This document shows positions 1-8,016 of a stretch of 41,536 nucleotides of DNA, in pieces (within the stretch, counting starts at the first letter, position 1; each line of letters opens with the position of its first letter). The position numbers were made by a program, and so were the translations under genes. Origin of the DNA: Solirubrobacterales bacterium (GTDB taxonomy: Bacteria; Actinomycetota; Thermoleophilia; Solirubrobacterales; Solirubrobacteraceae); assembly GCA_019240115.1 (NCBI GenBank), contig JAFAYV010000078.1, positions 1 to 41,536 of the forward strand. Direction: 5' to 3'. The notes under the pieces were generated by a model that did no database searches, had not been told where the DNA came from, and saw nothing but the letters and a program-made list of their open reading frames with translations.

Positions 1-182
1 CGCAGCATCAGGGCGGTTTAGCGCCTGCCCCCATAGGCCGACGCTGGAGGGCCGACGATCCTCCATCTCTCGCACAGCACCGCCTGTGTGATGAGCCCTC
101 TACATGGCTCCTCCTTCAGCGTTCGTGGCACACCGTCTTGGGACGTCTTGAGACGAGTGCCTGCAAATCGCTGCATTTCGTG

Positions 183-1338
183 TCATGAGCCGATCGGATC
201 AGCGCTGGCGGCCTCGGGAAGCGCGAACGCCTCGGCGACCAGGCGGGCGTCCTCGTCGCGGGGGGCGTAGTGGAGGTACTTCATCGTGGTCTGATGTCGG
301 CGTGGCCCATCCACTCCTCCACGCGGCGGATGTCGGCCTTGGCGATCATCCGGGTGCCGAACGTATGCCGCAGGTCGTGAAAGCGGAGTGGCCGAAGCCC
401 CGCCGCAGCGAGGGCCGCCTTGTAGCGGCGGCGGAGCGCCGAGCCGTCGAGATACGCGCCGGTCTCCGAGGCGTACACCAGGTCGTCGTCGCCGGTCCAG
501 TGCTCGCGTCGGCCGAGCTGTGCGAGCGCGGTTCGCCACGTCGGGCGCCAACGGCACCGCGCGGACCTTGCCGGACTTCGGCGTCGTCAGCACGCCGCCG
601 GCCCATGACGCGCGCACGCGGATCGTCGCGCTGGCGAAGTCGACGTCGCGCCAGTGCAGCGCGAGCAGCTCGCCGAGGCGGAGGCCCGTGAATGCCGCGG
701 TCAGGAAGATCGCCCCGTCGAGCTGCGACGTGGCGGCGCGCACGAGTGCCCAGACCTCCTCGGGCGAGAACACCTGGATGTCGCCGCTGGAGCGCATCGG
801 GTGCTTCTCGACGCGCGCGAGCGGGTTGGCGGCGACTCCCCGCACCGTCTGCGCCCGGCGGAAGATGCCGTGCAGCTGAATCAGGGGCTTGGTCTTCGCC
901 CGGTTCGAGAGGCCGGTCAGCGAGCGGCGCCACTGCTCGATGTCCTTCGGCGTGATCGCCTTGAGCGGGCGGTCGCCGAACGCGGGCAGCAGCCGGGACC
1001 GCAGCACGTTGCGGTAGTCGGTCAGCGTCGAGGGCTTGCGCTCGCGGTCCTCCTCGATGAAGCGCAGCCACTCCGCCGCCGCCTCGTCGAACGCCACGCC
1101 GGGGCACGCGGAACTCGGCGCGCGGCCGGCCCCGTGGAGGAGCTCACGCAGCCTGGCTTCGGCCGTGCGCTTCGCGAAGTAGCCGTCCGCCGGGGTCCCC
1201 GCTCTGTCCACGCCGGTCCGATCTTCCTCTGGACCTGGCGACCGTCGGCCAGCCGATATCGGGGGCGTACCAGACCGCGCGCCGCGTGCCTTCGCGGCGA
1301 AGCACCGAGCCGGTCGGGATCCCGGAAGCTGCGCTCAC
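183..1338 (-). pseudogene. Degraded phage-type tyrosine recombinase (integrase)
   Basis: This is a tyrosine site-specific recombinase whose parts lie in different frames. The likely start is GTG at 1338 (VSAASGIPTG). An N-terminal arm-binding region with a YRLADGRQVQ motif follows, then the SAM-like core-binding domain (ERKPSTLTDYRNVLRSRLLP), then the catalytic domain. The catalytic Arg is visible in FTGLRLGELLALHW, the HxxR box in RFHDLRHTFGTRM, and the second His in EEWMGHADI. The nucleophile Tyr is in MKYLHYAP, near the C terminus. Frame shifts occur near 1277, 1208, 525 and 293. The 293 and 1208 events look like single-base losses (ATCAG for an expected ATCCAG; a short G run). Neighbouring genes are intact, so real decay is more likely than poor sequence, but read errors cannot be excluded. 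The gene lies 102 bases from the 3' end of tRNA-Lys and reads away from it, as integrases of tRNA-borne islands do. Confidence 0.85.
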
Positions 1339-1440
1339 GCGGCGATGGTGCCCGATCCCCGCGACACGTCTGGGACAAAGTCCGAGGACCTGTCGTACTA
1401 CGCGCGGACCAGAAGTGCCTGATCTCCAGCGCCTTCGCAA

Positions 1441-1513
1441 TGCCGCCGGTGGGGATCGAACCCACGACCCACGGATTAAAAGTCCGCTGCTCTACCAGCT
1501 GAGCTACAGCGGC
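1441..1513 (-). tRNA. tRNA-Lys (anticodon TTT)
   Basis: The minus strand folds as a complete 73-nt tRNA. The acceptor arm GCCGCTG pairs with CGGCGGC (one U-G pair), the D-arm is GCTC/GAGC, the anticodon loop is CTTTTAA with anticodon TTT, the T-arm is GTGGG/CCCAC with loop TTCGATC, and the discriminator is A. CCA is not encoded. The gene is intact although a degraded integrase lies just beyond its 3' end, which is the usual arrangement when an element integrates into a tRNA 3' half and rebuilds it. Confidence 0.95.
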
Positions 1514-1923
1514 GGGCGGTTCATGATCGCGCACGGCGGAAATGGCGGTCGGCGGAGCGGCGCCGCGCGGTCGCGCAGGCCGGTCCCAGCGCGACAAACC
1601 TGCACAGCGCCTCCGGATTTTCCCGTCTCGCTGCGCTCAGCGCCTCCGATGCGACATATCGCGGCGGCGGGTGCGGGTTTGTCGCACGGGTGATCCCCGG
1701 CGACCTGCTCCGAGAACTCTCCGGGACCCGCTCGGTTCGCCCACTGCCCGACCCGGCATGCGGTGGGTGCCGCCGGGTTTCAGGGAGTAGTCGTTCATCA
1801 CCGCCCCCTCAAGCTCTCGCCGCGGCAACGGAGCGACCCATGCCAGATCCCAAGGGCAACACCGAAGCCGACGAGGAGACGATCCCGCAGACCTCGCTGC
1901 ACGCGCCGCGACCGCGCCATGCG
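1514..1923. other. Gene-free stretch with inverted repeat
   Basis: No supported gene in about 410 bases. The stretch holds two inverted copies of a 15-bp word, GCGACAAACCTGCAC at 1591-1605 and its near-complement at 1671-1685 (14 of 15 match). The second copy is itself a small dyad (GTGCG-N7-CGCAC, 1671-1687). A short minus-strand frame (1637-1828) and a plus-strand frame from 1842 exist but have no recognisable protein character. Confidence 0.5.
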
Positions 1924-2319
1924 CTAGCAGCTCCGGAAGGCCACCGTCTCGATCTCGACCAGCATCCGCGGGTCGATGAGCGCCGCGATCTGCACCATCG
2001 TCATGAGCGGGCCATGCCCGGCGAACACCTCGCCGTGGGCGCGCCCGACCTCATCGGCCCGCGAGATGTCGGTCACGTAGACGCGGTTCTGGATGACGTC
2101 GGCCACCCCCAGGCCGACGCGGCTGAGTTCGTGGCGGGTCTTGCGCAGGATCTCGACGGTCTGCTCGTACGGGGTCTCGCCGATGACGACGCCGTTCTCG
2201 TGGCTCGCGGTCATGCCGCCGACGAGCACGAAAGGCCCGGCGGCGACGACGCGGCTGAAGCCGTACTCGCGCTCCCAGGGCGACGAGGGATCGCCGGGCA
2301 GGCGGTCGGCCGTGCTCAA
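1924..2319 (-). CDS. RidA/YjgF/YER057c family protein
   Basis: A 131-aa member of the Rid family. RidA itself hydrolyses reactive enamine/imine intermediates to ketoacids and ammonia; other subgroups have other roles. The family character is seen in the motifs YEQTVEILRKTRHEL, GLGVADVIQNRVYVTDI and MTMVQIAALIDPRMLVEIE. The last carries the conserved Arg (DPRMLVEIE) that binds carboxylate in active RidA proteins, so activity is plausible. The start is a TTG at 2319 that overlaps the TGA of the PurN-PurH frame by four bases, and no better start exists upstream of the conserved GFSRVV region. It is the last gene of the purine run, a sensible place for a protein that clears reactive amines from PLP or amidotransfer chemistry. 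The precise Rid subgroup cannot be fixed by eye. Confidence 0.88.
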   Translation of the reverse strand: MSTADRLPGDPSSPWEREYGFSRVVAAGPFVLVGGMTASHENGVVIGETPYEQTVEILRKTRHELSRVGLGVADVIQNRVYVTDISRADEVGRAHGEVFAGHGPLMTMVQIAALIDPRMLVEIETVAFRSC

Positions 2320-3914
2320 TGGCGGAAGTGGCGACGGGAGGTGAACACCATCGCCGCGCCCGCCGCGTCGACCGCCTCGACGGTGAGGTGGTCGCGCATC
2401 GAGCCGCCGGGCTGGATGATCGCGGTCACCCCGGCCTCGAGGGCGAGCGTCGCCGCGTCGGCGAAGGGGAAGTAGGCGTCGGAGGCCAGCACGCCGCCGC
2501 GCGCGCGGTCGCCGGCCTTCTCAAGCGCCTGGCGTACGGCGTCGACGCGGCTCGTCTGGCCGGCGCCGATCCCGACGGTGCCGAGATCGGCGCCGATGAC
2601 GATCGCGTTGGACTTGACGTGCTTGCACGTCCGCCAGGCGAACGAGAGCTCCTGCCACTCGGTCTCGGTCGGGCGGCGCTCGGTGACGACCTGCATCTCG
2701 GCGCGCTCCTCGAGGTCGGCGTCGCGGTCCTGGACGAGCAGGCCGCCGACGACCTGGCGCAGATGGGGCTCGATCAGGTTGGGGACGCGGCGCTCGCGAT
2801 CGTCGAGCAGGCGCGTGTTCGGCTTCTCGGCGAGCTTGGCGAGCGCCGCCTCGTCATAGCCGCGGGCGAACAGGACCTCGACGAACTGCTCTGAGAGCGC
2901 GGCGGCGAGCTCGTCATCGATGCTGCGGTTCAGGCAGACGATGCCGCCGAAGGCCGACATCGGATCGCACGCGACCGCGCGCTGGTAGGCATCCAACGCG
3001 GTGGCGCCGACGGCGACGCCACAGGGGGTGTTGTGCTTGATGATCACGCACGCCGGGATCTGGAACTCGGCGAGCAGGAGGCGGCCGGCGTCGAGATCGA
3101 GCAGGTTGTTGAACGAGATCGGCTTGCCGCCGAGCTGGGAGACCATCGAGAGCACGTGGGTGCGCGCCCCGACCTGCTCGTAGTACGCGGCACGCTGATG
3201 GGGGTTCTCGCCGTAGGGGAGCTCGAGCACCTTCTCGAACGCGCGCACGAACAGCGACGGGAAGTCCTCGCGGCGCTCTTGGAACCAGCGGGCGATCGCC
3301 GTGTCGTAGCGGGCGGTGTAGGCGAAGGCCTCGCTGGCGAGGCTCTCTCGGGTGCCGGCCGACAGGTGCCCGTCGGACTCGCGCAGCTCGTCGAGGACCG
3401 CGTCGTAGGCGGCGGGGCTGACCACCGGCGCGGCGTAGTCGTGGTTCTTGGCGGCGGCGCGGATCATCGTCGGACCGCCGATGTCGACGTGCTCGATCAC
3501 CTCGTCGTCGGTGGCGCCGCGGCGCGCGGCGGTGCGCTCGAAGGGATAGAGGTTGACGCAGACGAGATCGACGAACTCGACCCCGTGCTCCTGCGCCGCC
3601 TCGTTGTGCGCCGGGTTGTCGCGGACCGCGAGCAGGCCCGCGTAGAGCTTGGGATGCAGCGTCTTGACGCGGCCGTCCATGATCTCCGGAAAGCCGGTGA
3701 GATCCGAGATGGAGCGCACGGTCAAGCCCGCGTCGGTCAGGTCGCCGGCGGTCCCGCCGGTGGAGACGAGCTCGATGCCCAGTTCGGCGAGACCTCGCGC
3801 GAACTCGACGATCCCCGTCTTGTCGGACACCGAGAGCAGTGCGCGCCGCACCCGCGGCCCGGCCGGGAACATGTCCTCCGCCAGCGGGCTGCTCATCTGC
3901 GCGCCAGCGTCCAT
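2316..3914 (-). other. purH: PurH module with possible internal leaderless start
   Basis: This is the part of the PurN-PurH frame that would make a free PurH (532 aa). The ATG at 3914 has no Shine-Dalgarno, but TACAGT (3922-3927) lies exactly 7 nt upstream, the same layout as the proposed leaderless purC start. No good -35 is seen. A second ATG at 3896 also lacks a Shine-Dalgarno. Whether free PurH is made besides the fused chain is not decidable from sequence. Confidence 0.45.
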
Positions 3915-4535
3915 GGGATCGACTGTACCGGGACCGACGACGACCCGGCGCGCGTGGTCGGGATCGCGCGAGACTCCGCCGGCGGCGAGCGCTCGGACCG
4001 CTCCGACGAGCAGCTCGTGCTCGATCGGGCGCAGCCGATCGGCGATCTCCTCGGCGTCGACGGCGTCGGGGAGCTCGAGCGCGCGCTGGGCGATCACCGG
4101 CCCCGAATCGACCCCGTCGTCGACGAAGTGGACGGTCACCCCGAAGACCTTGACCCCGTACTCGAGCGCCTGGCGGATCGCTCCCAGGCCCGGGAACGCG
4201 GGCAGGAGCGCGGGGTGGACGTTGATCACCCGCTCGGGGAAGGCGCGCAGGAACGCGGGATCGAGCAGCTGCATGTACCCGGCGAGCACGACGAGCTCGA
4301 CGCCGCGCTCGCGCAGCCAGTCGGCGATCGCCGCGTCGCGGGCGGGCCGGTCGGCGAACGCGTCCCGCGCGAAGGTCGCCGTCGCGATCCCGGCGTCGCG
4401 CGCGCGGGACAGCGCCGGGGCGGCCGGCCTGTCGGAGGCGACGGCGACGAGCGCGACGCCGCCGCGACCGTGGACGCGATCGATCAGCGCCTGCAGGTTC
4501 GTGCCGGTGCCCGAGACCAGGACACCGACGTTCAT
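2316..4535 (-). CDS. purN-purH: PurN-PurH in one frame (GAR transformylase + AICAR transformylase/IMP cyclohydrolase)
   Basis: One uninterrupted frame of 739 codons holds two purine enzymes. Residues 1 to about 207 are PurN (10-formyl-THF + GAR to FGAR): the GTGTNLQALID phosphate loop, catalytic N105 and H107 in INVHPALLPAFPG, and D143 in DDGVDSG, one residue off from E. coli N106/H108/D144. From about residue 229 to the end is PurH, the last two steps to IMP: an MGS-like cyclohydrolase domain (LLSVSDKTGIVEFARGL, STGGTAGDL, DGRVKTLHPKLYAGLL) and the transformylase domain (PYGENPHQRA, catalytic KH in IIKHNTPCG, SAFGGIV, KHVKSNAIV). No stop separates them; the joint is a linker of about 20 residues with Met at 208 and 214. 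The ATG at 4535 overlaps the recQ TGA (ATGA). The enzymes are usually separate, so this is a fusion or a PurN read-through with an added internal PurH start (see 3914). Confidence 0.9.
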   Translation of the reverse strand: MNVGVLVSGTGTNLQALIDRVHGRGGVALVAVASDRPAAPALSRARDAGIATATFARDAFADRPARDAAIADWLRERGVELVVLAGYMQLLDPAFLRAFPERVINVHPALLPAFPGLGAIRQALEYGVKVFGVTVHFVDDGVDSGPVIAQRALELPDAVDAEEIADRLRPIEHELLVGAVRALAAGGVSRDPDHARRVVVGPGTVDPMDAGAQMSSPLAEDMFPAGPRVRRALLSVSDKTGIVEFARGLAELGIELVSTGGTAGDLTDAGLTVRSISDLTGFPEIMDGRVKTLHPKLYAGLLAVRDNPAHNEAAQEHGVEFVDLVCVNLYPFERTAARRGATDDEVIEHVDIGGPTMIRAAAKNHDYAAPVVSPAAYDAVLDELRESDGHLSAGTRESLASEAFAYTARYDTAIARWFQERREDFPSLFVRAFEKVLELPYGENPHQRAAYYEQVGARTHVLSMVSQLGGKPISFNNLLDLDAGRLLLAEFQIPACVIIKHNTPCGVAVGATALDAYQRAVACDPMSAFGGIVCLNRSIDDELAAALSEQFVEVLFARGYDEAALAKLAEKPNTRLLDDRERRVPNLIEPHLRQVVGGLLVQDRDADLEERAEMQVVTERRPTETEWQELSFAWRTCKHVKSNAIVIGADLGTVGIGAGQTSRVDAVRQALEKAGDRARGGVLASDAYFPFADAATLALEAGVTAIIQPGGSMRDHLTVEAVDAAGAAMVFTSRRHFRH

Positions 4536-6505
4536 GCCGCCCGCAGCTTGGGGAACCGCCCGCCGGTGGAGCACAGCCGCCCGGCGTCCAGCAGCTCGTC
4601 GACGCGGCCGAGCACCTCGTCGGCGCGCAGGTGCGAGAACGCCCCGTACGCGGGCAGCCCGTCGTAGGCGTGCTGGGCGACGACCTTGGAGCGTCCCCCG
4701 CGGAGGATCTCGACCGCGCGCGTGCGCCCGACCGGCGGCTGGGCGTGCGACACGGTCGACACGATCGCGGCGTCGAGGTCGCCCGCGGCGTCGATAACGC
4801 CCGCTGCAGCGAGGTCGCCCGCGGCGTCGATAACGCCCGCCCCGCCCGCCCCGCCGCCCGAGCGCCGGGCGCCCCTGCCCGATCGCCGGGCCCCCCCACG
4901 GCGGCCGGCCGCCCCCCCGGAGGCCGCCCCGGAAGCCGCCCCGGAAGCCGCCCCCCCGGAAGCCGCCCCGGCCACCAGCTCGGGAGCGCAGACGTCGCAG
5001 CAGGCCACTCTCGGCGCGGGCGCCGCGCGATCGCCGAAGTAGCGCAGCAGCGCCCCGCGGCGACAGCGTCGCTCCTCGACGTACTCCCACATCGCGCGGT
5101 ACTGCGCCCACCGCGCGCGCTCGGCGTCCGCGGCCGACCGCCGGCACTCGGCCGCGGCAGCGCGGTCCCAGCCGCCGGTGATCTGGCCGACCGCGCGATC
5201 GGGCGGCGCCGGCGCGGGCGCGAGCACGCCGGCGCGGGCGAGATGGCCGATGACCGCGCGGACGGTGTCGATGTCACCGCGGCCGCGCTGCGCCGCCGCG
5301 CCGGTCAGCTCGGAGAGCGCGACGTCGTAGCGGCCGTCGATGCCCCTCGAGCCTCCCGCACACTCGACATCCAGCCTCGTCTGTTCGTGCGGGGCTCGAG
5401 TCGTCTGGCTCGCCAGCCGCTCCCCGACCCGCGCAAACGCGTCATCGCTGAGCCGGGAGCGCTGGATGAAGAACACGTGCAGCCCCTTGTCGCGCGCCTG
5501 CGCGAACAGCAGGCAGCGCGCCGGGCGACCGTCACGACCGGCGCGGCCGGCCTCCTGATAGTAGGCCTCGAGCGAGCCGGGGACGGTGGCGTGACAGACG
5601 GTGCGAACGTCGGCCTTGTCGATCCCCATCCCGAACGCGTTGGTGGCGACGATCACCGCGGCCTCGCCGCTCATGAACTGCTCCTGGGCGGCGGCGCGGG
5701 CGGCCCGGGGCATCCCCGCGTGGTAGGCGACGACTCCGGACCCCAGCTCGGCGTCGAGCCGGGCCGCGAGCTCCTCGGTGGCGTTCCGGGTGCCGGCGTA
5801 GACGATCGCCGGCAGCGCGTCGTCGCCCGACAGGGCGGCCGCGAGACGCCGCTCCTTGTCCGCGCCGCCGCCGCAGGCGACGACCGCGAAGCCGAGGTTC
5901 TCGCGTTCGAACCCGGTCGTCATCCGCACCGGGTCGCGCAGGCGCAGCCGCCGCGCGATGTCGTCGGCGACGCGCGGGGTGGCGGTCGCGGTCAGCGCCA
6001 TCGTCGCCCGCGCGCCGACGCGATCGGCGGCGTCGGCGAGCGTGAGGTAGTCGGGGCGGAAGTCGTGGCCCCACTGGGAGACGCAATGGGCCTCGTCGAC
6101 GACGAACAGGCCGATCCGCGCCCCCTGCAGCGCGCGCGCGAACGTCGGCGCGCCGAAGCGCTCGGGCGCGACGTAGAGCAGGCGCGTCCCGCCGGCGCGG
6201 ACTCTGGCGAGCGCCTCCGCGTTGGCCTCGTGGCCGCGCTGGGCGTTGACGAGCTCGACGCGCCCGGGGGCGATCGCGGCGAGCGCGGTCGCCTGGTCGT
6301 GCATGAGCGCCACGAGCGGGGAGACGACGATCGTCAGCTCGTCGCCCATCAGCGCCGGCAGCTGGTAGCAGAGCGACTTCCCTGAGCCGGTCGGCATGAC
6401 GACGAGCGCGTCACGCCCCGCGAGCGCCGCGCTCACCGCCTCGCGCTGGCCGGGACGGAAGTCGGCGAAGCCGAACAGCTGGCGAAGGGCGTCGCGCGGG
6501 TCCAT
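4532..6505 (-). CDS. recQ: RecQ family ATP-dependent DNA helicase
   Basis: A 657-aa 3'-5' SF2 helicase acting in recombination repair and fork restart. The Q-motif region FGFADFRPGQREAV is followed by Walker A MPTGSGKS (37-44) and DEAH (137-140) with the RecQ aromatic loop CVSQWGHDFRPDY. Motif III is LTATAT, and helicase motifs V-VI are ATNAFGMGIDKADVRTV and YYQEAGRAGRDG. The zinc module holds clustered Cys (RRCRRGALLRYFG then ACCDVC). A Gly/Ala/Ser/Arg-rich insert then separates it from a small C-terminal winged-helix-like region (LPAYGAFSHLRADEVLGRVDELLDAGRL). No HRDC domain is evident. The insert includes a duplicated AGVIDAAGDL coded by a 30-bp direct repeat. The ATG start at 6505 follows the purF end by 36 bases and the stop overlaps purN (ATGA). 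A helicase inside a purine operon is unusual; purM is often found in this place. Confidence 0.93.
   Translation of the reverse strand: MDPRDALRQLFGFADFRPGQREAVSAALAGRDALVVMPTGSGKSLCYQLPALMGDELTIVVSPLVALMHDQATALAAIAPGRVELVNAQRGHEANAEALARVRAGGTRLLYVAPERFGAPTFARALQGARIGLFVVDEAHCVSQWGHDFRPDYLTLADAADRVGARATMALTATATPRVADDIARRLRLRDPVRMTTGFERENLGFAVVACGGGADKERRLAAALSGDDALPAIVYAGTRNATEELAARLDAELGSGVVAYHAGMPRAARAAAQEQFMSGEAAVIVATNAFGMGIDKADVRTVCHATVPGSLEAYYQEAGRAGRDGRPARCLLFAQARDKGLHVFFIQRSRLSDDAFARVGERLASQTTRAPHEQTRLDVECAGGSRGIDGRYDVALSELTGAAAQRGRGDIDTVRAVIGHLARAGVLAPAPAPPDRAVGQITGGWDRAAAAECRRSAADAERARWAQYRAMWEYVEERRCRRGALLRYFGDRAAPAPRVACCDVCAPELVAGAASGGAASGAASGAASGGAAGRRGGARRSGRGARRSGGGAGGAGVIDAAGDLAAAGVIDAAGDLDAAIVSTVSHAQPPVGRTRAVEILRGGRSKVVAQHAYDGLPAYGAFSHLRADEVLGRVDELLDAGRLCSTGGRFPKLRAA
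4775..4840 (-). repeat. 30-bp direct repeat, period 36, within recQ
   Basis: Two perfect 30-bp copies (4775-4804 and 4811-4840) lie six bases apart. They keep the recQ frame and encode AGVIDAAGDL twice. They sit at the edge of a longer low-complexity tract (about 4775-4980) of GC-rich Ala/Gly/Ser/Arg codons, consistent with slippage growth of a flexible linker. Confidence 0.9.
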
Positions 6506-6541
6506 CGGGCGGCGGAGATTACCGCCGCCCCCGGCGTCAGC

Positions 6542-7990
6542 TCAGGCGCGAACCAGCGGCAGCTCGAGCGCGTACTTGCCGGCCGCGTCCTCGGTGCCCG
6601 ACAGCGGGTACTCGCCCGAGAAGCAGGCGTCGCAATGGTGCTCGCGGGCGGCGCCGACGGCCTCGTAGACCCCGGCGAGCGACAGGTAGTGCAGCGAGTC
6701 GGCGCCGATCTCGGCGGCGACCTCCTCGACGCTGCGCCCGTGGGCGATCATCTCCTCCCGGGTCGACATGTCGATCCCGTAGTGGCAGGGGTGCTTGATC
6801 GGGGGCGCCGAGATCCGCAGGTGGACCTCGGCGGCGCCGGCCTCGCGGAGCATCTGCACGATCTGCCGGGTCGTGTTGCCCCGGACGATCGAGTCGTCGA
6901 CGACGACGAGGCGCTGACCGGCAACGACCTCGCGGAGCGGGTTGAACTTCAGGCGCAGCCCCTGGCGGCGCAGCTCCTGGCCAGGCTGGATGAAGGTGCG
7001 GGTGACGTAGCGGTTCTTGATGAAGCCGTCGTCCTGGGGGAGCCCCGCGGCGCGGGCGAGCCCCCGCGCGGCGGCGTTGCCCGAGTCGGGAACGGGGATG
7101 ACGACGTCGGCGTCGACGGGTGCCTCGCGCCACAGGATCTCCCCCATCCGCGCGCGGGCGACCTGGAGCACGGTGCCGGCCATGCGCGAGTCGGGGCGCG
7201 CGAAGTAGATGTACTCGAACACGCAGAACGCGCGGCGCTGGTCGGTGGCGACGCGGCGGGAGCGCAGCCCGGCAGCCGACAGCGTCACGACCTCGCCGGG
7301 CTCCACGTCGCGCAGGTAGTGGGCTCCGATGAGGTCAAAGGCGCACGATTCGCTGGCCACGCAATAGCTGTCCTCCCCACCCCCGAGACCCTCGATCACG
7401 CCGATCGCCAGCGGCCGCAGCCCGTGCGGGTCGCGGAAGGCGACGACCGCCTCCTCGGTCATGACGACCGTCGAGAAGGCGCCGCGCAGCCGGGGGAGCA
7501 CGTCGGCGACCGCCTCGTCGATCCGCTGCGCCGGATGGGTCGCCAGCAGCGCCGCGATGATCTCGGAGTCCGACGTGGAGCGGAACGGGACGTCGGCGCC
7601 GCGCAGCTCGGCATGCAGCTCGACGGCGTTGATGAGATTGCCGTTGTGGGCGAGCGCGAGCGTGCGGCGGTCGTCGCGGACGATCGGCTGGGCGTTCTCC
7701 CACTCCGAGGAGCCGGTCGTCGAGTAGCGGACGTGGCCGATCGCCAGGTCGCCGACGAGCGAGCGCAGCGTGTTGTCGTCGAAGACCTGAGAGACGAGCC
7801 CCTGGTCGCGGATCGCGATGATGTTCGCGCCCCGGTGGGCGGTGGCGATGCCCGCCGACTCCTGGCCGCGGTGCTGGAGCGCGTAGAGCGCGAAGTACGT
7901 CAGTCGGGCGACGTCGTGCTCGGGCGCGTAGATGCCGAAGACGCCGCACTCGTCGCGCGGACCGTCACGATGGTCGAGGCGATGCTCCAT
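6542..7990 (-). CDS. purF: Amidophosphoribosyltransferase PurF (Fe-S, propeptide type)
   Basis: First step of purine synthesis: PRPP + glutamine to phosphoribosylamine. The chosen ATG at 7990 leaves a 14-residue propeptide before the catalytic Cys15 in DECGVFGIYAP, which must become the N-terminal nucleophile after self-cleavage, as in B. subtilis PurF. The Ntn glutaminase domain shows YALQHRGQESAGI, GHVRYSTTG and AHNGNL. The phosphoribosyltransferase domain shows VIPVPDSG and the PRPP loop VVVDDSIVRGNT. The four cluster ligands of the [4Fe-4S] class are all present: Cys in FCVFEYIYFARPDS, in IKHPCHYGIDMS, and two in HHCDACFSGEYP. At 482 aa the length is normal. It lies 26 bases downstream of purL and ahead of recQ. 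The frame continues upstream of 7990 without protein-like content. Confidence 0.96.
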   Translation of the reverse strand: MEHRLDHRDGPRDECGVFGIYAPEHDVARLTYFALYALQHRGQESAGIATAHRGANIIAIRDQGLVSQVFDDNTLRSLVGDLAIGHVRYSTTGSSEWENAQPIVRDDRRTLALAHNGNLINAVELHAELRGADVPFRSTSDSEIIAALLATHPAQRIDEAVADVLPRLRGAFSTVVMTEEAVVAFRDPHGLRPLAIGVIEGLGGGEDSYCVASESCAFDLIGAHYLRDVEPGEVVTLSAAGLRSRRVATDQRRAFCVFEYIYFARPDSRMAGTVLQVARARMGEILWREAPVDADVVIPVPDSGNAAARGLARAAGLPQDDGFIKNRYVTRTFIQPGQELRRQGLRLKFNPLREVVAGQRLVVVDDSIVRGNTTRQIVQMLREAGAAEVHLRISAPPIKHPCHYGIDMSTREEMIAHGRSVEEVAAEIGADSLHYLSLAGVYEAVGAAREHHCDACFSGEYPLSGTEDAAGKYALELPLVRA

Positions 7991-8016
7991 CGGGCGTTCC
8001 GACGCTAGCACCGCGG

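Noticed and set aside
88-270. 60-codon plus-strand frame at the left edge
   Set aside because: No ribosome site or domain, and it runs into the antisense of the integrase remnant.
183-1338. Treating the integrase frameshifts purely as sequencing error
   Set aside because: Possible for single-base losses in short runs, but four breaks in one gene against none in the other genes of the window favour true decay; left open in the annotation.
1637-1828. Small minus-strand ORF with a GAGGGGG ribosome-like site before an internal ATG (MNDYSLKPGG)
   Set aside because: Short, Arg/Gly-rich after the first residues, no family resemblance, and it covers the inverted repeats; not enough to call a gene.
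3033-4667. Long plus-strand frame opposite purN-purH
   Set aside because: It mirrors the strongly conserved PurN/PurH/RecQ coding on the minus strand; its translation has no family sequence and comes from GC-biased third positions.
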